The translations under genes were made by a program, and so were the position numbers. DNA of 64,000 bases from Rubrobacter aplysinae. Lineage in GTDB: Bacteria; Actinomycetota; Rubrobacteria; Rubrobacterales; Rubrobacteraceae. The stretch lies in assembly GCF_001029505.1 (NCBI RefSeq), contig NZ_LEKH01000001.1:124001-188000 (forward strand), written 5' to 3'. The notes beneath the pieces were generated by a model, which made no database searches, had not been told where the DNA came from, and was given only the letters and a program-made list of their open reading frames with translations. Below are positions 25,244 through 34,191 of the stretch, piece by piece; position 1 is the first letter of the stretch; every line of letters starts with the position of its first letter.

Positions 25244-25960
25244 ATGATCTCACGCTACGCCGGGGGTGAGCGCGGGGCCCGGAGCGCGGCTCGCGCGGGC
25301 AGCGTTCTCGTGGCGGTCGACGCGTTCCGGGCGAGCACCACCGTGGCGTTGCTGGTGTCGCGGGGAGTGCGTGTGATCCCGGTCTCCTCCATCCGGGAGG
25401 CCGCCGCCGTCCGGGCCGACCTCCGTATTGGTGAACGGGCTAGCGAGAAGGTCGCCGGCTTCGATTTTGGCAACTCGCCGACGGAGATCTCGGCCGCCCA
25501 CCTTCCGGCGGGGGGCACCGCTGCCATGAGCACCACCAACGGTACCCGGATAATAGAGGCCGGACTGGGCGCCGCCGCCATCTACACCGGGGCCTTCGTA
25601 AACGCCGGATGCCTGGCATCCGAGATCCACACCCGCTTCCCCGACTCCGAGATCGTCGTGGTGGGCTGTGGCTGGGAGGGCCGCCGCGCCTCCGAAGACG
25701 AGTCCGCCGCCGGGGCCCTGATCCACCGCCTCGGTCTCCTGGGAGCCGAGCTCGACCCCCGCGCCCGCCGGATGGAGGAGAGCTACCTGCGCCGCCCCTT
25801 CTCGAACCTCTGGAAGAACAGCGCCGCCCGGAGGCTGCTGCGCCTGGGGCACGAGGACGACATCGAGCTCTGTCTCAGGCAAGACTCCATACCCGCCGCG
25901 CCCCGACTCCTCGGCGGGAAATTCACGCAACACAAAGATGAGCCCCCGGAACCCGCATAA
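25244..25960 (+). CDS. comB: 2-phosphosulfolactate phosphatase family protein (ComB-like)
   Basis: 238-residue Mg-dependent phosphatase family member; the archetype removes phosphate from 2-phospho-3-sulfolactate in coenzyme M synthesis. Recognised by VLVAVDAFRASTTVALLVSRG near residue 20, GFDFGNSPTEI, MSTTNGTRII, VVGCGWEGRRASEDESAAGALI and the C-terminal HEDDIELCLRQD. The ATG 25244 follows GGGGGAGAG; an in-frame GTG two codons earlier and a longer open frame exist but lack support. An organism of this type may have no coenzyme M, so the real substrate may be another phospho-acid. Confidence 0.87.
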   Translation: MISRYAGGERGARSAARAGSVLVAVDAFRASTTVALLVSRGVRVIPVSSIREAAAVRADLRIGERASEKVAGFDFGNSPTEISAAHLPAGGTAAMSTTNGTRIIEAGLGAAAIYTGAFVNAGCLASEIHTRFPDSEIVVVGCGWEGRRASEDESAAGALIHRLGLLGAELDPRARRMEESYLRRPFSNLWKNSAARRLLRLGHEDDIELCLRQDSIPAAPRLLGGKFTQHKDEPPEPA

Positions 25961-26065
25961 AGGGAAAAAGCAAAAGCTACCAGATGATAAAGGGCATCAA
26001 AGAGCGGTAAACGAACCTCGGACAAACCCCCGGAAAAACACCATGCAAACGGTGAACGAAATTTC

Positions 26066-26094
26066 TTGACAACGTGGTGGGCGGCTCGTATTCT
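26066..26094 (+). promoter_or_regulatory. Near-consensus housekeeping promoter
   Basis: TTGACA (26066-26071), exactly 17 nt, then TATTCT (26089-26094). A 10-bp palindrome AACAATTGTT at 26111-26120 lies in the predicted 5' leader. It drives the 65-aa gene at 26174 and possibly the RNA element downstream. Confidence 0.75.
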
Positions 26095-26173
26095 GAGTCT
26101 CAAGAGGGCGAACAATTGTTACAAAGTAGCAAGCTCGCCCCCAAACCAATAGGAGAGGAGGTGAGTTACACAG

Positions 26174-26371
26174 ATGACTACCATCAGCCACGAGAGGGTC
26201 AAGGAGTACACCCGGGAGGATGTGGACAAGGCCATCGACGTCATCGAGCGTCACCTGGAGAAGGAGGCCCGTACCCGCAACCTGCTGGATGAGCAGGCGA
26301 TAATGCGTCCGAAGGACCTGTGCAAGCAGCAGGGCCTGGACATGGTCGCCGAGCTCCGCGGCATGGCTTAG
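26174..26371 (+). CDS. Small soluble hypothetical protein, 65 residues
   Basis: Highly charged helical protein (opening MTTISHERVKEYTREDVDKA, later DVIERHLEKEARTRN, a single Cys in KDLCKQQG, ending AELRGMA). No family recognised, no membrane segment. Expression signals are unusually strong for such a small gene: near-consensus promoter 80 nt upstream, AGGAGAGGAGG ribosome site, and a transcript that ends at a perfect hairpin at 26510-26533 after a structured RNA. High-level expression is inferred. It may be an abundant housekeeping or nucleoid-type small protein. Confidence 0.75.
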   Translation: MTTISHERVKEYTREDVDKAIDVIERHLEKEARTRNLLDEQAIMRPKDLCKQQGLDMVAELRGMA

Positions 26372-26411
26372 TCCCCCGTTTGGCGGTCTAGTGGGCCGTC
26401 TGTCGAAGAGA

Positions 26412-26505
26412 AGCCTATGAAGGGGGATGCACAGTAGCGTCGCCAGCCCCAAGCGAATAGCGCGAGGGAGGCAGTAAGAGCTGTCCATCCCCCTTCAGAT
26501 AGGCT
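26412..26505 (+). ncRNA. Candidate structured small RNA or 3' RNA element
   Basis: The ends pair in a long stem: 26412-26418 with 26499-26505 (7 bp), then, past a 2-nt bulge, 26419-26429 with 26486-26496 (11 bp, all Watson-Crick). ACAG (26431-26434) can also pair with CTGT (26481-26484). The interior of about 46 nt is GC-rich with no clear ORF. A terminator begins 5 nt after the outer stem. It matches no RNA family I can recall (not tmRNA, RNase P, 6S or a standard riboswitch). It may be processed from the 26174 transcript or have its own promoter. Confidence 0.55.
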
Positions 26506-26509
26506 GAGA

Positions 26510-26533
26510 GAGGGCCGGGTTAACCCGGCCCTC
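26510..26533 (+). terminator. Intrinsic terminator, perfect palindrome
   Basis: A 24-bp perfect inverted repeat centred on GTTAAC, followed by TTCTT. It ends the transcript carrying the 65-aa gene and the structured RNA. Confidence 0.8.
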
Positions 26534-26621
26534 TTCTTGCGTTGGTAGGGTTATACGGGCGGTCCCGGAGGTACGAGGCGTGGTATGCAGACCGGTATTA
26601 CGTCTGTAGTCAGAGGGTAAG

Positions 26622-26709
26622 CGGAGGAGGAGGGATTCGAACCCTCGATACCCGATAAGGGTATAACACCTTAGCAGGGTGCCGCCTTAGGCCACTCGGC
26701 CACTCCTCC
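26622..26709 (-). tRNA. tRNA-Ser (anticodon GCU)
   Basis: Class II tRNA of 88 nt on the minus strand. Acceptor arms GGAGGAG and CTCCTCC pair over 7 bp. The anticodon stem CACC/GGTG encloses CTGCTAA, giving GCU. There is a long variable arm and a TTCGAAT T-loop. No CCA is encoded directly after the discriminator G. Reads AGC/AGU codons. Confidence 0.95.
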
Positions 26710-26840
26710 GCAGCCGAGTATATCAGAACCTCCCGGGCTGCTAAACTCCCCTATCCCGAGCTCGTTGGCCCGGTAAGCTCCGGTAAGCGGGGGCGTGGGG
26801 ATCACCCGGAGATAAAGCAGGGATCAGGAGGCGGAGAGGT

Positions 26841-27698
26841 TTGGCCGAGGGCAAGAATAACGTGGGCGTCCCCGGGCTTCTGGAGATGAAACGCCGGGGT
26901 GAGAAGATAGGGATGCTCACGGCCTACGATTATCCCACGGCGCGCATACTCGACCGTGCCGGGGCGGATGTTCTGCTCGTTGGGGACTCTCTTGGCATGG
27001 TCGTGCTCGGCTACGACTCCACGGTGTACGTGACGCTGGAGGATGTTATCCACCACACCCGGGCCGTGGCTCGAGGCGCGGACAGGGCGCTCGTGATCTC
27101 CGATCTCCCGTTCGGCTCTTACGAGGCGGGGCCCGAGAGGGCCCTGAACTCGGCGGTGCGGCTGATAAAAGAGGGCGGCGCTACGGCGGTCAAGCTCGAA
27201 GGGGGCGTGGAGGTGGCTTCTTCCGTGCGGGCGATCGCCGGGGCGGGGATTCCCGTGGTCGGGCACGTGGGCCTCACGCCGCAGAGCTCCGCGGGCTCGG
27301 GCGGGTTCAAGGTCCGGGCGAGGACCGCGGCGGAGGCCCGAGAGATCCTGCGAAACGCCCGGGCTCTGGAGGAGGCCGGGGCTTTCATGGTCGTCGCCGA
27401 GGCCGTCCCGGCGCCGGTCGGGGAGATGTTGAGCCGGTCTCTGGAGGTCCCGGTCGTGGGGATCGGAGCCGGGTCAGGTTGCGACGGACAGGTGCTCGTC
27501 TCCACGGACATGCTCGGCATCCAGGAGGAGATGACGCCGCGCTACCTGAAGCGCTACGCCGCCCTCGCCGGGGAGATGGATCGGGCCGTCAGGGATTATC
27601 TCTCCGAGGTCAAAGGAGGGGAATTTCCGGGGGAAGAGCACGCGTACGGCATGGAGAACGGCGAGCGGGAGAAGCTCTGGGGACCGGAAGAGGATTGA
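26841..27698 (+). CDS. panB: 3-methyl-2-oxobutanoate hydroxymethyltransferase
   Basis: First enzyme of pantothenate synthesis: transfers a hydroxymethyl group from methylene-tetrahydrofolate to 2-oxoisovalerate giving ketopantoate. A 285-residue TIM-barrel with LTAYDYPTARILDRAGADVLLVGDSLGMV, HHTRAVARGA, DLPFGSYEA, VKLEGG, PVVGHVGLTPQ and VVAEAVPAPVG plus GIGAGSGCDGQVLVSTDMLG, all diagnostic. TTG start with GGAGGCGGAGAGG upstream. The stop overlaps the TTG start of the HAD hydrolase gene by two bases, so the two are coupled. panC and panD are not in the window. Confidence 0.96.
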   Translation: MAEGKNNVGVPGLLEMKRRGEKIGMLTAYDYPTARILDRAGADVLLVGDSLGMVVLGYDSTVYVTLEDVIHHTRAVARGADRALVISDLPFGSYEAGPERALNSAVRLIKEGGATAVKLEGGVEVASSVRAIAGAGIPVVGHVGLTPQSSAGSGGFKVRARTAAEAREILRNARALEEAGAFMVVAEAVPAPVGEMLSRSLEVPVVGIGAGSGCDGQVLVSTDMLGIQEEMTPRYLKRYAALAGEMDRAVRDYLSEVKGGEFPGEEHAYGMENGEREKLWGPEED

Positions 27699-28441
27699 GC
27701 CCGGCGAGAGGCTACCCCCGGGCGGTGCTTTTCGACCTCGACGACACCCTCTTCGACCACGGGCACTCCTCCCGGACTGCCCTGTGGAGCGTCAGGGGGG
27801 AGCACCCCGAGCTGTCGCGAGTACCGTGGCCCGAGCTGCGCGAGACCTACGCCCGGCTGCTGGAGGAGGTCCACGTGCGGTTGCTGAGCGGCGAGCTCAC
27901 GCTCGAACAGTCACGCCACGAGCGTTTCAGGCGGCTGTTCTCTGAGCTCTCGGAGCCTGGTCAGTCGCCGGATGCCGCCGTGCGGGAGGCTGCGGAGGTA
28001 TATGGGCGGGCGTACCGAGAGTCCTGGCAACAGGTTTCCGGGGCCGGGCGGCTTCTGGAGCGGGTTGGGCGCCGCGCCAGGGTCGCGGTCGTGACCAACA
28101 ACCTGCTCGACGAGCAGCGGGCCAAGCTGGGGGCCCTGGATCTCACGCAGTACGTGGACGAGCTGGTCGCGTCTGAGGAGGTCGGCGTAGCCAAGCCGGA
28201 CCCCTACATATTCCGCGTGGCGCTGGAGCGCGTGGGGTGCTCCGCCGGAGAGGCGCTCGTGGTCGGGGACTCCTGGGAGAGCGACGTGGTCGGCGCCCGG
28301 GCCGCAGGAATCCGGGCCGTGTGGCTGAACCGGTACGGGCTGGCGGCGCCCGACCCAGGGGCCGCAGAAGAGATAAAAGACCTGGGCTCGCTTGAAGGCA
28401 TGCTCGTCCCGGCGCACGACGGAGGAGAGGCTCAGGAGTAG
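27695..28441 (+). CDS. HAD-superfamily hydrolase
   Basis: Haloacid dehalogenase-like phosphatase of 248 residues. Motif I FDLDDTLFDHG (about residues 14-24), a helical cap, motif II VVTNN, motif III Lys in GVAKPDPYIF and motif IV GDSWESDVVGARAAG. Similar to YjjG/FMN-phosphatase-like subfamily I members. The open frame continues upstream through panB, but homology begins at the TTG 27695, which overlaps the panB TGA. Coupling to panB suggests, but does not prove, a ketopantoate- or CoA-related phosphatase role. Confidence 0.9.
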   Translation: MSPARGYPRAVLFDLDDTLFDHGHSSRTALWSVRGEHPELSRVPWPELRETYARLLEEVHVRLLSGELTLEQSRHERFRRLFSELSEPGQSPDAAVREAAEVYGRAYRESWQQVSGAGRLLERVGRRARVAVVTNNLLDEQRAKLGALDLTQYVDELVASEEVGVAKPDPYIFRVALERVGCSAGEALVVGDSWESDVVGARAAGIRAVWLNRYGLAAPDPGAAEEIKDLGSLEGMLVPAHDGGEAQE

Positions 28442-28631
28442 CCCCGGGCGGGAACTCCGGGGATCTTCGGTCTCGTCCCTTTGCACCATATACCGGTGGG
28501 AGACGAGTGTGTATCAATTTGCAGGATGCTTTGTAGGGCAAACGTCTTGCGGCGGGCCCTGGGCGCTTCTGCGGCGGTCCGAGGATGGGCGACCGCTGGG
28601 AGGCTACTCCACATCCCCTATACTCCCCGCG

Positions 28632-30809
28632 ATGGGTGAGACGAGGCTCATAGTCGCCGAGAAGCCGTCCGTCGGGCGGGACATAGCGAGTGCCCTGGGC
28701 CGGCACCGCAAGGGCGAGGGCCGTCTCGACGGCGAGGGCTGGACCGTGACGTGGGCGCTCGGGCACCTCGTGGAGCTGGCTCCGCCCGACGCTTACGGGG
28801 AGGAGTACAAACGCTGGAGCCTCGACCGGCTGCCGATCCTGCCAGAGAGCTTCAAGGTCCGCGTCACCCCGAAGACCCGCAAGCAGTTCGAGCTCGTGAA
28901 ATCTCTTATGCGGGATCCCGGGACGAGTGAGGTCGTGAACGCCTGCGACGCCGGGAGGGAGGGGGAGCTCATCTTCGCCTACCTCTACGGTCTCTCCGGC
29001 TGCAAGAAGCCCGTGAAGCGGCTCTGGATCTCCTCTCTAACCCACGAGGCGATCCGTGAGGGCTTCGCCTCCCTGCGTGACGGGCGTCAGATGAGACCCC
29101 TGGAAGACGCGGCCCGCAGCCGCTCCGAGGCGGACTGGGTGGTCGGCATGAACGCGACCCGGGCGTACTCCGCCAAGTTCGGCTGTCCCGGAAACGTCCT
29201 CTCCGTCGGCCGCGTCCAGACCCCGACGCTGAAGGTGCTCGTGGACCGCGAGCGCGAGATACAGAGCTTCGTGCCCGAGAAGTTCTGGACCGTCCACGCC
29301 CGGTTCTCGAAGGAAGGTGAGACCTACGACGGGCTGTGGTTCAAGGACGAGAAGGATGAGAAGGGGCAGAACCAGAGCCGGCTCTCCACCAGAGAGGCGG
29401 CAGACGAGATCGCCGCGAAGGTGCGCGGCGGTGCGGGCGCGGTGCGCAAGGTGCAGAGAAAGACCGCAGCCGAGAAGCCGCCGCTACTGCACGACCTCAC
29501 CGAGCTGCAGCGAAACGCCAACGCCTGGTACGGGTTCTCCGCGGATCGTACCCTGAAGGCGGCGCAGTCGCTGTACGAAGGGCGCAAGCTCATCACCTAT
29601 CCCCGCACCTCCAGCCGCTACCTCTCCGGCGACATGGTCGAGGGGCTCAAGAAGCGCGTCGAGGCCGCCGGCGGGCTGCCGGAGCTCTCTCCGTTCGCCG
29701 AAGAGCTCCTGACGCTGGAGAAGCTGCCGGTAACGAGGTCCACGAAGCGCGTCGTGGACGACTCCAGGGTTACCGACCACCACGCCATCGTGCCGACGAA
29801 CAGGAAGCCATCCGGCGGGCTTCCCCCGGACGAGGCGAAGGTCTACGATCTCGTCGCCCGGCGCTTTCTCTCCGTCTTCTTCCCACAGGCCCGGTTCGAG
29901 AACACCACCGTGATCACCGCGGTCGAGGGTGAGACGTTCGTGTCCAAGGGGCGCGTCGTGCTGGAGAGGGGATGGCGCAGGCTGTACCCGGAGGGGACCG
30001 GCGGCAAGAAGGATAAGGAGCCGCCTGTGCTGCCGGAGATAGGGGAAGGAGAGAGCTGGCCGGTGGTGAAGACCGGGGTCAAGGAGGGCGAGACCAAGCC
30101 GCCGCCCCGGTACTCGGAGTCGGCGCTGCTCGGGGCGATGGAGACCGCCGGCAAGCTCGTGGAGGATGAGGAGCTCCGCCAGCAGATGAAGGACTCCGGG
30201 CTCGGCACCCCGGCCACCCGGGCGGCGACGATAGAGCGGCTCTTAAAGGTCGGCTACGCGGAGCGTGAGAAGAAGACCCTGGTGCCGACCGAGAAGGGGC
30301 GGGCCCTGATCTCCCTCCTCGCGGACGACTCGCTCGCCTCGCCAGAGCTGACCGCCCGCTGGGAGGAGCGCCTCGCGAAGATGGAGCGCGGCCAGGAGGA
30401 TCGCGCAGCGTTCATGCGGGGGATCGAGGAGTTCGCGGCCTCGGTCGTGGACTCGGTACGCGGCATGAAGGGTGAGAAGGTCGCCGCGCCTGCCGGAGTC
30501 TCCCGAAACAACGGAGGCAGCAAGAAACCGTCCGCTCCCGTGGGAGAGTGCCCGAAGTGCGGCGCGCCGGTGGTGGAGACGAAGAAATCCTACGGCTGCT
30601 CGGCGTGGAAGGATAAGGGCTGCAAGTTCGCCATCTGGAAGACCGTGGCCGGAAAGCGGATCAGCGAGTCTCAGGCCCGTCAGCTCCTCAAGCAGGGCAA
30701 GACCGCCGAGCTAAAGGGCTTCAAGAGCAAGGCCGGAAAGCCATTCTCCGCCGCGCTAAAGCTGGACGAGGAGTATCGGGTGAAGCTGGAATTCGGCGAG
30801 AAGAAGTAA
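28632..30809 (+). CDS. topB: DNA topoisomerase III (type IA)
   Basis: Type IA topoisomerase of 725 residues that relaxes or decatenates DNA through a 5'-phosphotyrosine. TOPRIM domain at the start (RLIVAEKPSVGRDIA; acidic motif CDAGREGELIFAYLY), VGRVQTPTLKVLVDRE, active tyrosine in LITYPRTSSRYLSGD (about residue 324), and GLGTPATRAATIERL. The C-terminus has a zinc-ribbon-like CPKCGAPVVE and GCSAWKDKGCKFAIW, plus a Topo_C-like repeat. The ATG 28632 is immediately followed by the conserved N-terminus; the longer open frame has no support. 190 nt separate it from the HAD gene. Confidence 0.94.
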   Translation: MGETRLIVAEKPSVGRDIASALGRHRKGEGRLDGEGWTVTWALGHLVELAPPDAYGEEYKRWSLDRLPILPESFKVRVTPKTRKQFELVKSLMRDPGTSEVVNACDAGREGELIFAYLYGLSGCKKPVKRLWISSLTHEAIREGFASLRDGRQMRPLEDAARSRSEADWVVGMNATRAYSAKFGCPGNVLSVGRVQTPTLKVLVDREREIQSFVPEKFWTVHARFSKEGETYDGLWFKDEKDEKGQNQSRLSTREAADEIAAKVRGGAGAVRKVQRKTAAEKPPLLHDLTELQRNANAWYGFSADRTLKAAQSLYEGRKLITYPRTSSRYLSGDMVEGLKKRVEAAGGLPELSPFAEELLTLEKLPVTRSTKRVVDDSRVTDHHAIVPTNRKPSGGLPPDEAKVYDLVARRFLSVFFPQARFENTTVITAVEGETFVSKGRVVLERGWRRLYPEGTGGKKDKEPPVLPEIGEGESWPVVKTGVKEGETKPPPRYSESALLGAMETAGKLVEDEELRQQMKDSGLGTPATRAATIERLLKVGYAEREKKTLVPTEKGRALISLLADDSLASPELTARWEERLAKMERGQEDRAAFMRGIEEFAASVVDSVRGMKGEKVAAPAGVSRNNGGSKKPSAPVGECPKCGAPVVETKKSYGCSAWKDKGCKFAIWKTVAGKRISESQARQLLKQGKTAELKGFKSKAGKPFSAALKLDEEYRVKLEFGEKK

Positions 30810-31266
30810 GGTCCGAGGCTCGGTTGGCGACCTTTCTGGTCCGTAAAAGAGAACGTCAGTGGCGGGGGCTGGACATGGATTCCGGCCTCTAGTAGCTGCC
30901 GGAGCCGGACGGGCCCGGTCTACGCCGAAGCAGCGCTGTACATGTACCGGCGACTTTTCCGAGTTACCCCTCTCCACGAACTCAGGGGGCGCAGTCATTT
31001 GTCGCCCGCCTCGGATGGCTCTATATACTCCATGTCGTAGAAGCCGCCGCGGACGAGGGTTGGGGCCCGCCCATGTGAGCTAGCCCGGTATGTTCCTCGC
31101 CCCCCGTTTGCGGCTACCTGGAGGCTCGTTGATCGGGCTCACCTGGTAAGACTCCCCGCGCATTGAACCCGGCCGCCGGTCATGGAGAAGCCTGGTGGTA
31201 GGTTCGGGGAACCGAGGGTACACTCTCCTGCGGATATGATGCGGACATGAATGCGGTACATCCATT
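30810..31266. other. 457-nt intergenic region without a recognisable gene
   Basis: Between topB and the flavin oxidase gene. Short ORFs on both strands lack ribosome sites and coding character. I see no strong hairpin with a T-tract and no near-consensus promoter; a TATATACT-like box lies near 31022. Possibly decayed sequence. Confidence 0.5.
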
Positions 31267-32547
31267 ATGAAGGTGATAGTCGTCGGGGCCGGTCTCGCCG
31301 GTCTCACCTGCGCCAAGGTTATCTCCGAGAACGGAGCCGACGTCGAGGTCTTCGAGGCTTCCGACGGCGTCGGTGGCCGCGTGCGCACCGACGAGCGCGA
31401 CGGCTTCCTGCTGGACCGGGGATTTCAGGTGTACTTTACCGCCTACCCGGCGTCGAGCCGGCATCTGGATCACGGCGCGCTGGACCTCCGGGCCTTCGAC
31501 CCGGGTGCGGTAGTGTGCCGGGGAGGGGGACGGGACGTGCTCGCCGACCCTCTGCGGGACCCGAAAGCTCTGCTGCCCTCCCTGTTCTCGGACGTGGCCG
31601 GTCTTAAGGACAAGCTCCTGACCCTGCGGCTGGCCGCCAGTGCGGCGCCGGGCGGCGTCGAGGCCGCCGGTGAGTGGGGCGGAGGCTCCGGCCCGGAGCC
31701 GGACGAGTCGAGCGAGGCGTATCTGAGGCGGGCCGGTTTCTCGGAGCGGTTCATAGACGGCTTCTTCAGGCCGTTCTACGGCGGTATACTCCTGGACCGG
31801 AGCCTCTCTACCTCGGCCAAGGTGCTGCGGTTTACCTTCAGGATGCTCGCCACCGGCAAGACCGCCGTCCCCGCCCGCGGGATGGGTGCCATACCCCGGC
31901 AGCTCCTCTCCCGGCTGCCGGAGGGCGCGGTCCGGCTGAACGAGCCGGTCAGGGAGTTGCTGCGGGACGGTGACGGCGTTACCGGGATACGCACGGCGCA
32001 GGGCGAGCACGAGGCGGACGCCGTCGTGGTCGCCGCCGAGGGGCCGGAGGCGGCGAGGCTCTCCGGCGCTGACGCGCCCCGGCGAGGACTGGCGCAGACC
32101 TGCGTGTACTACTCCTGCGCGCCGGGGAGCCTCGGCGGAAAGAAGATAATGCTCAACGCGGAAGACGAGGGATTCTTGAACAACGTCGTGGAGGTAAGCC
32201 AGGTCGCGCCCGGCTACGCGCCAGAGGGACGCGGGCTGGTAAGCGCGGTCGCGCTGGGCGAGGATAGTATGAAGCTCACCGACGAGGAGACGTACCGGCG
32301 CGGCATGCAAGATATAACCCGGTGGGCGCCGGAGGCCGACCTCTCGCCGCTCGCCGTGTACCGGATACCGTTCGCCCAGTTCGACCAGCCGCCGGGGATA
32401 CACGCGACGCTAGCCGGAAACGAGCCCCGGACGCCGGGCCTGTATCTGGCCGGGGAGTATACCCAGGACTCCTCCATAAACGGCTCCATGCTCTCCGGTG
32501 AGCGGGCCGCCGGCGCGGTGCTCGCCGCGACGAGGGAGGCCGCGTGA
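31267..32547 (+). CDS. FAD-dependent oxidoreductase, phytoene desaturase/amine oxidase-like
   Basis: 426-residue flavoprotein of the NAD(P)/FAD-dependent amine oxidase/phytoene desaturase superfamily. N-terminal dinucleotide motif VVGAGLAGLTCAKVISENGADVEVFE followed by GGRVRTDE; C-terminal FAD motif with GLYLAGEYTQDSSINGSMLSGERAAG. FFRPFYGGILLDRSLSTS is typical of the protoporphyrinogen-oxidase-like group. Substrate unknown; carotenoid or other isoprenoid desaturation is possible in these pigmented bacteria. The stop overlaps the GTG start of the ABC ATPase gene by 4 nt, so it belongs to the exporter operon. Confidence 0.87.
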   Translation: MKVIVVGAGLAGLTCAKVISENGADVEVFEASDGVGGRVRTDERDGFLLDRGFQVYFTAYPASSRHLDHGALDLRAFDPGAVVCRGGGRDVLADPLRDPKALLPSLFSDVAGLKDKLLTLRLAASAAPGGVEAAGEWGGGSGPEPDESSEAYLRRAGFSERFIDGFFRPFYGGILLDRSLSTSAKVLRFTFRMLATGKTAVPARGMGAIPRQLLSRLPEGAVRLNEPVRELLRDGDGVTGIRTAQGEHEADAVVVAAEGPEAARLSGADAPRRGLAQTCVYYSCAPGSLGGKKIMLNAEDEGFLNNVVEVSQVAPGYAPEGRGLVSAVALGEDSMKLTDEETYRRGMQDITRWAPEADLSPLAVYRIPFAQFDQPPGIHATLAGNEPRTPGLYLAGEYTQDSSINGSMLSGERAAGAVLAATREAA

Positions 32548-33371
32548 GCGAGAACGGCAACAGCGGTATCAACGGTATCAACGGTATCAATGGCAACAAC
32601 GGCATCAACGGCAGTGGGAGATCCGGTAATAACAGCGAACCACCCGCCCTCATGGTGGATAGCCTGACCAAGACCTACAAGGGCGGTCTGGTAGCGCTGG
32701 ATAACATGTCGCTCGACATACCGCGCGGCAGGTTCTTCGGGCTGCTCGGACCGAACGGGGCGGGCAAGACCACGCTCATAAACAGCATCGTAAGCCTGGC
32801 GCGGCCCGACTCCGGGACGGTGGAAGTGTTCGGCAAGGACGCCTACCGGCAGTTCAAGGAGGCGCGGCGCATGATCGGGGTCTCCCCGCAGGAGGTGAAC
32901 CTCGACAAGTTCCTGACGGTCGAGGAGACCATGATCTACCACGCCGGGTACTACGGCGTCCCGAAGAAGAAGGCCCAGGAGCGGTCAAAGGAGCTTCTCG
33001 ACCGCTTTGAGCTTACCGGAAAGCGTCACACCCGCACCAACACCCTCTCTGGCGGCATGAAGCGCCGCGTAATGTTTGCCCGCGCCCTGATGCACAACCC
33101 GGATCTGTTGTTCCTGGACGAGCCGACCGCCGGGGTGGACGTGGAGCTCAGGTACAAGCTCTGGGACTTCGTGCGCGAGCTAAACCACGATGGCATGACG
33201 ATCCTGCTCACGACGCACTACCTGGAAGAGGCCGAGGAGCTGTGCGATGAGATCGCGCTCATCTCCGGCGGGGAGATAGCCGCCCAGGACACGGCGGCCG
33301 GCCTGAAGCAGAGCTACAGCGCCCACAACGTCGAGGAGGTCTACCTGAAGGTGATGGGCCATGTTGCGTAA
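32544..33371 (+). CDS. ABC exporter ATP-binding protein with Asn/Gly/Ile repeat N-terminus
   Basis: ABC-2-type exporter ATPase, 275 residues. Walker A GPNGAGKTT (about residues 72-80), Q-loop SPQEVNLD, signature LSGGMKRR, Walker B LLFLDEPTAGVD and switch His in TTHYLEEAEEL. The first 30 residues are a low-complexity tract encoded by a 9-bp repeat (about nt 32565-32612), reading N-G-I repeatedly. It is not part of the domain and is probably disordered. GTG start overlaps the oxidase stop; the 3' end overlaps the permease start by 11 nt. Substrate unknown. Confidence 0.93.
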   Translation: MSENGNSGINGINGINGNNGINGSGRSGNNSEPPALMVDSLTKTYKGGLVALDNMSLDIPRGRFFGLLGPNGAGKTTLINSIVSLARPDSGTVEVFGKDAYRQFKEARRMIGVSPQEVNLDKFLTVEETMIYHAGYYGVPKKKAQERSKELLDRFELTGKRHTRTNTLSGGMKRRVMFARALMHNPDLLFLDEPTAGVDVELRYKLWDFVRELNHDGMTILLTTHYLEEAEELCDEIALISGGEIAAQDTAAGLKQSYSAHNVEEVYLKVMGHVA

Positions 33372-34161
33372 CCTGTCTTCGCTATCCTTGCAGGGCACGC
33401 TGGCGGACAAGCCGTTCCTGACGCTGCTCTCGCGCGAGATAAGGCGTTTCATGCGCGTCTGGACACAGACCATAGTGCCGCCGCTTCTGACCTCGCTGTT
33501 GTACATCGTAGTCTTCGGCGTGGCGCTGGGCTCGCGCATCGACGAGCTGCAGGGTGTGCCGTACCTGACCTACATCCTGCCCGGCATCGCGTTTATGAGC
33601 CTCATAACCGGCGCGAACTCCAACTCCTCTAGCTCCGTGTTCGACGCCAAGCGCGAACGGTACATAGACGAGGTGCTCGTGAGCCCGATGAGCGACCTGC
33701 AGATAGCGCTCGCCTACGTGCTAGGTGGCACGCTGCGCGGCGTGATAGTGGGTACCGGAATATTTATCGTCACGATACCCTTCGTGGACATCACCATACA
33801 GCACCCGTTGCTGTTGTTCGTTATAGGCATCCTATCGGCGTTTATCTTCTCCTCGGTGGGGACGATGGTAGGGGTGCTCGCGACCAGGGTGGATCACATC
33901 TCGTTTCTGACCAACGTGGTCGTGCAGCCGCTGACCTTCCTCGGCGGGGTCTTCTACTCGGTGAACATGCTGCCGGACGCCCTGCGTATAGTCACGCTGT
34001 TCAACCCGATCTTCTACATAGTGGACGCCGCCCGCTACGCCGCGCTCGAAGCCTCCGACCTCAACCCCTACCCGACGCTCGTGATGGTCGTGGTGTTCTG
34101 CGTCCTGAGCATCACCGGGGCGTGGTGGTCCATCCATCGCGGTCCGACCCTCCGCTACTAG
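33361..34161 (+). CDS. ABC-2 type transport permease
   Basis: 266-residue integral membrane permease with six predicted helices. The N-terminal amphipathic FLTLLSREIRRFMRVWTQTIVPPLL is followed by IVVFGVALG, then the ABC-2 signature region YIDEVLVSPMSDLQIALAYVLGGTLRG, and PLTFLGGVFYSVNMLPDALRIVTLFNPIFYIVDAARYA near the C-terminus. It forms the membrane part of the exporter with the overlapping upstream ATPase. Polysaccharide, lipid or drug export are all possible; the flavin oxidase at the head of the operon hints at a modified lipid or isoprenoid (inference). Confidence 0.92.
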   Translation: MLRNLSSLSLQGTLADKPFLTLLSREIRRFMRVWTQTIVPPLLTSLLYIVVFGVALGSRIDELQGVPYLTYILPGIAFMSLITGANSNSSSSVFDAKRERYIDEVLVSPMSDLQIALAYVLGGTLRGVIVGTGIFIVTIPFVDITIQHPLLLFVIGILSAFIFSSVGTMVGVLATRVDHISFLTNVVVQPLTFLGGVFYSVNMLPDALRIVTLFNPIFYIVDAARYAALEASDLNPYPTLVMVVVFCVLSITGAWWSIHRGPTLRY

Positions 34162-34191
34162 GGCCACCGGAAGGCTGAAGACGTCGGGCCC

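Noticed and set aside
30810-31266. Pseudogene remnant after topB
   Set aside because: No frame showed recognisable domain fragments; recorded only as an unexplained gap.
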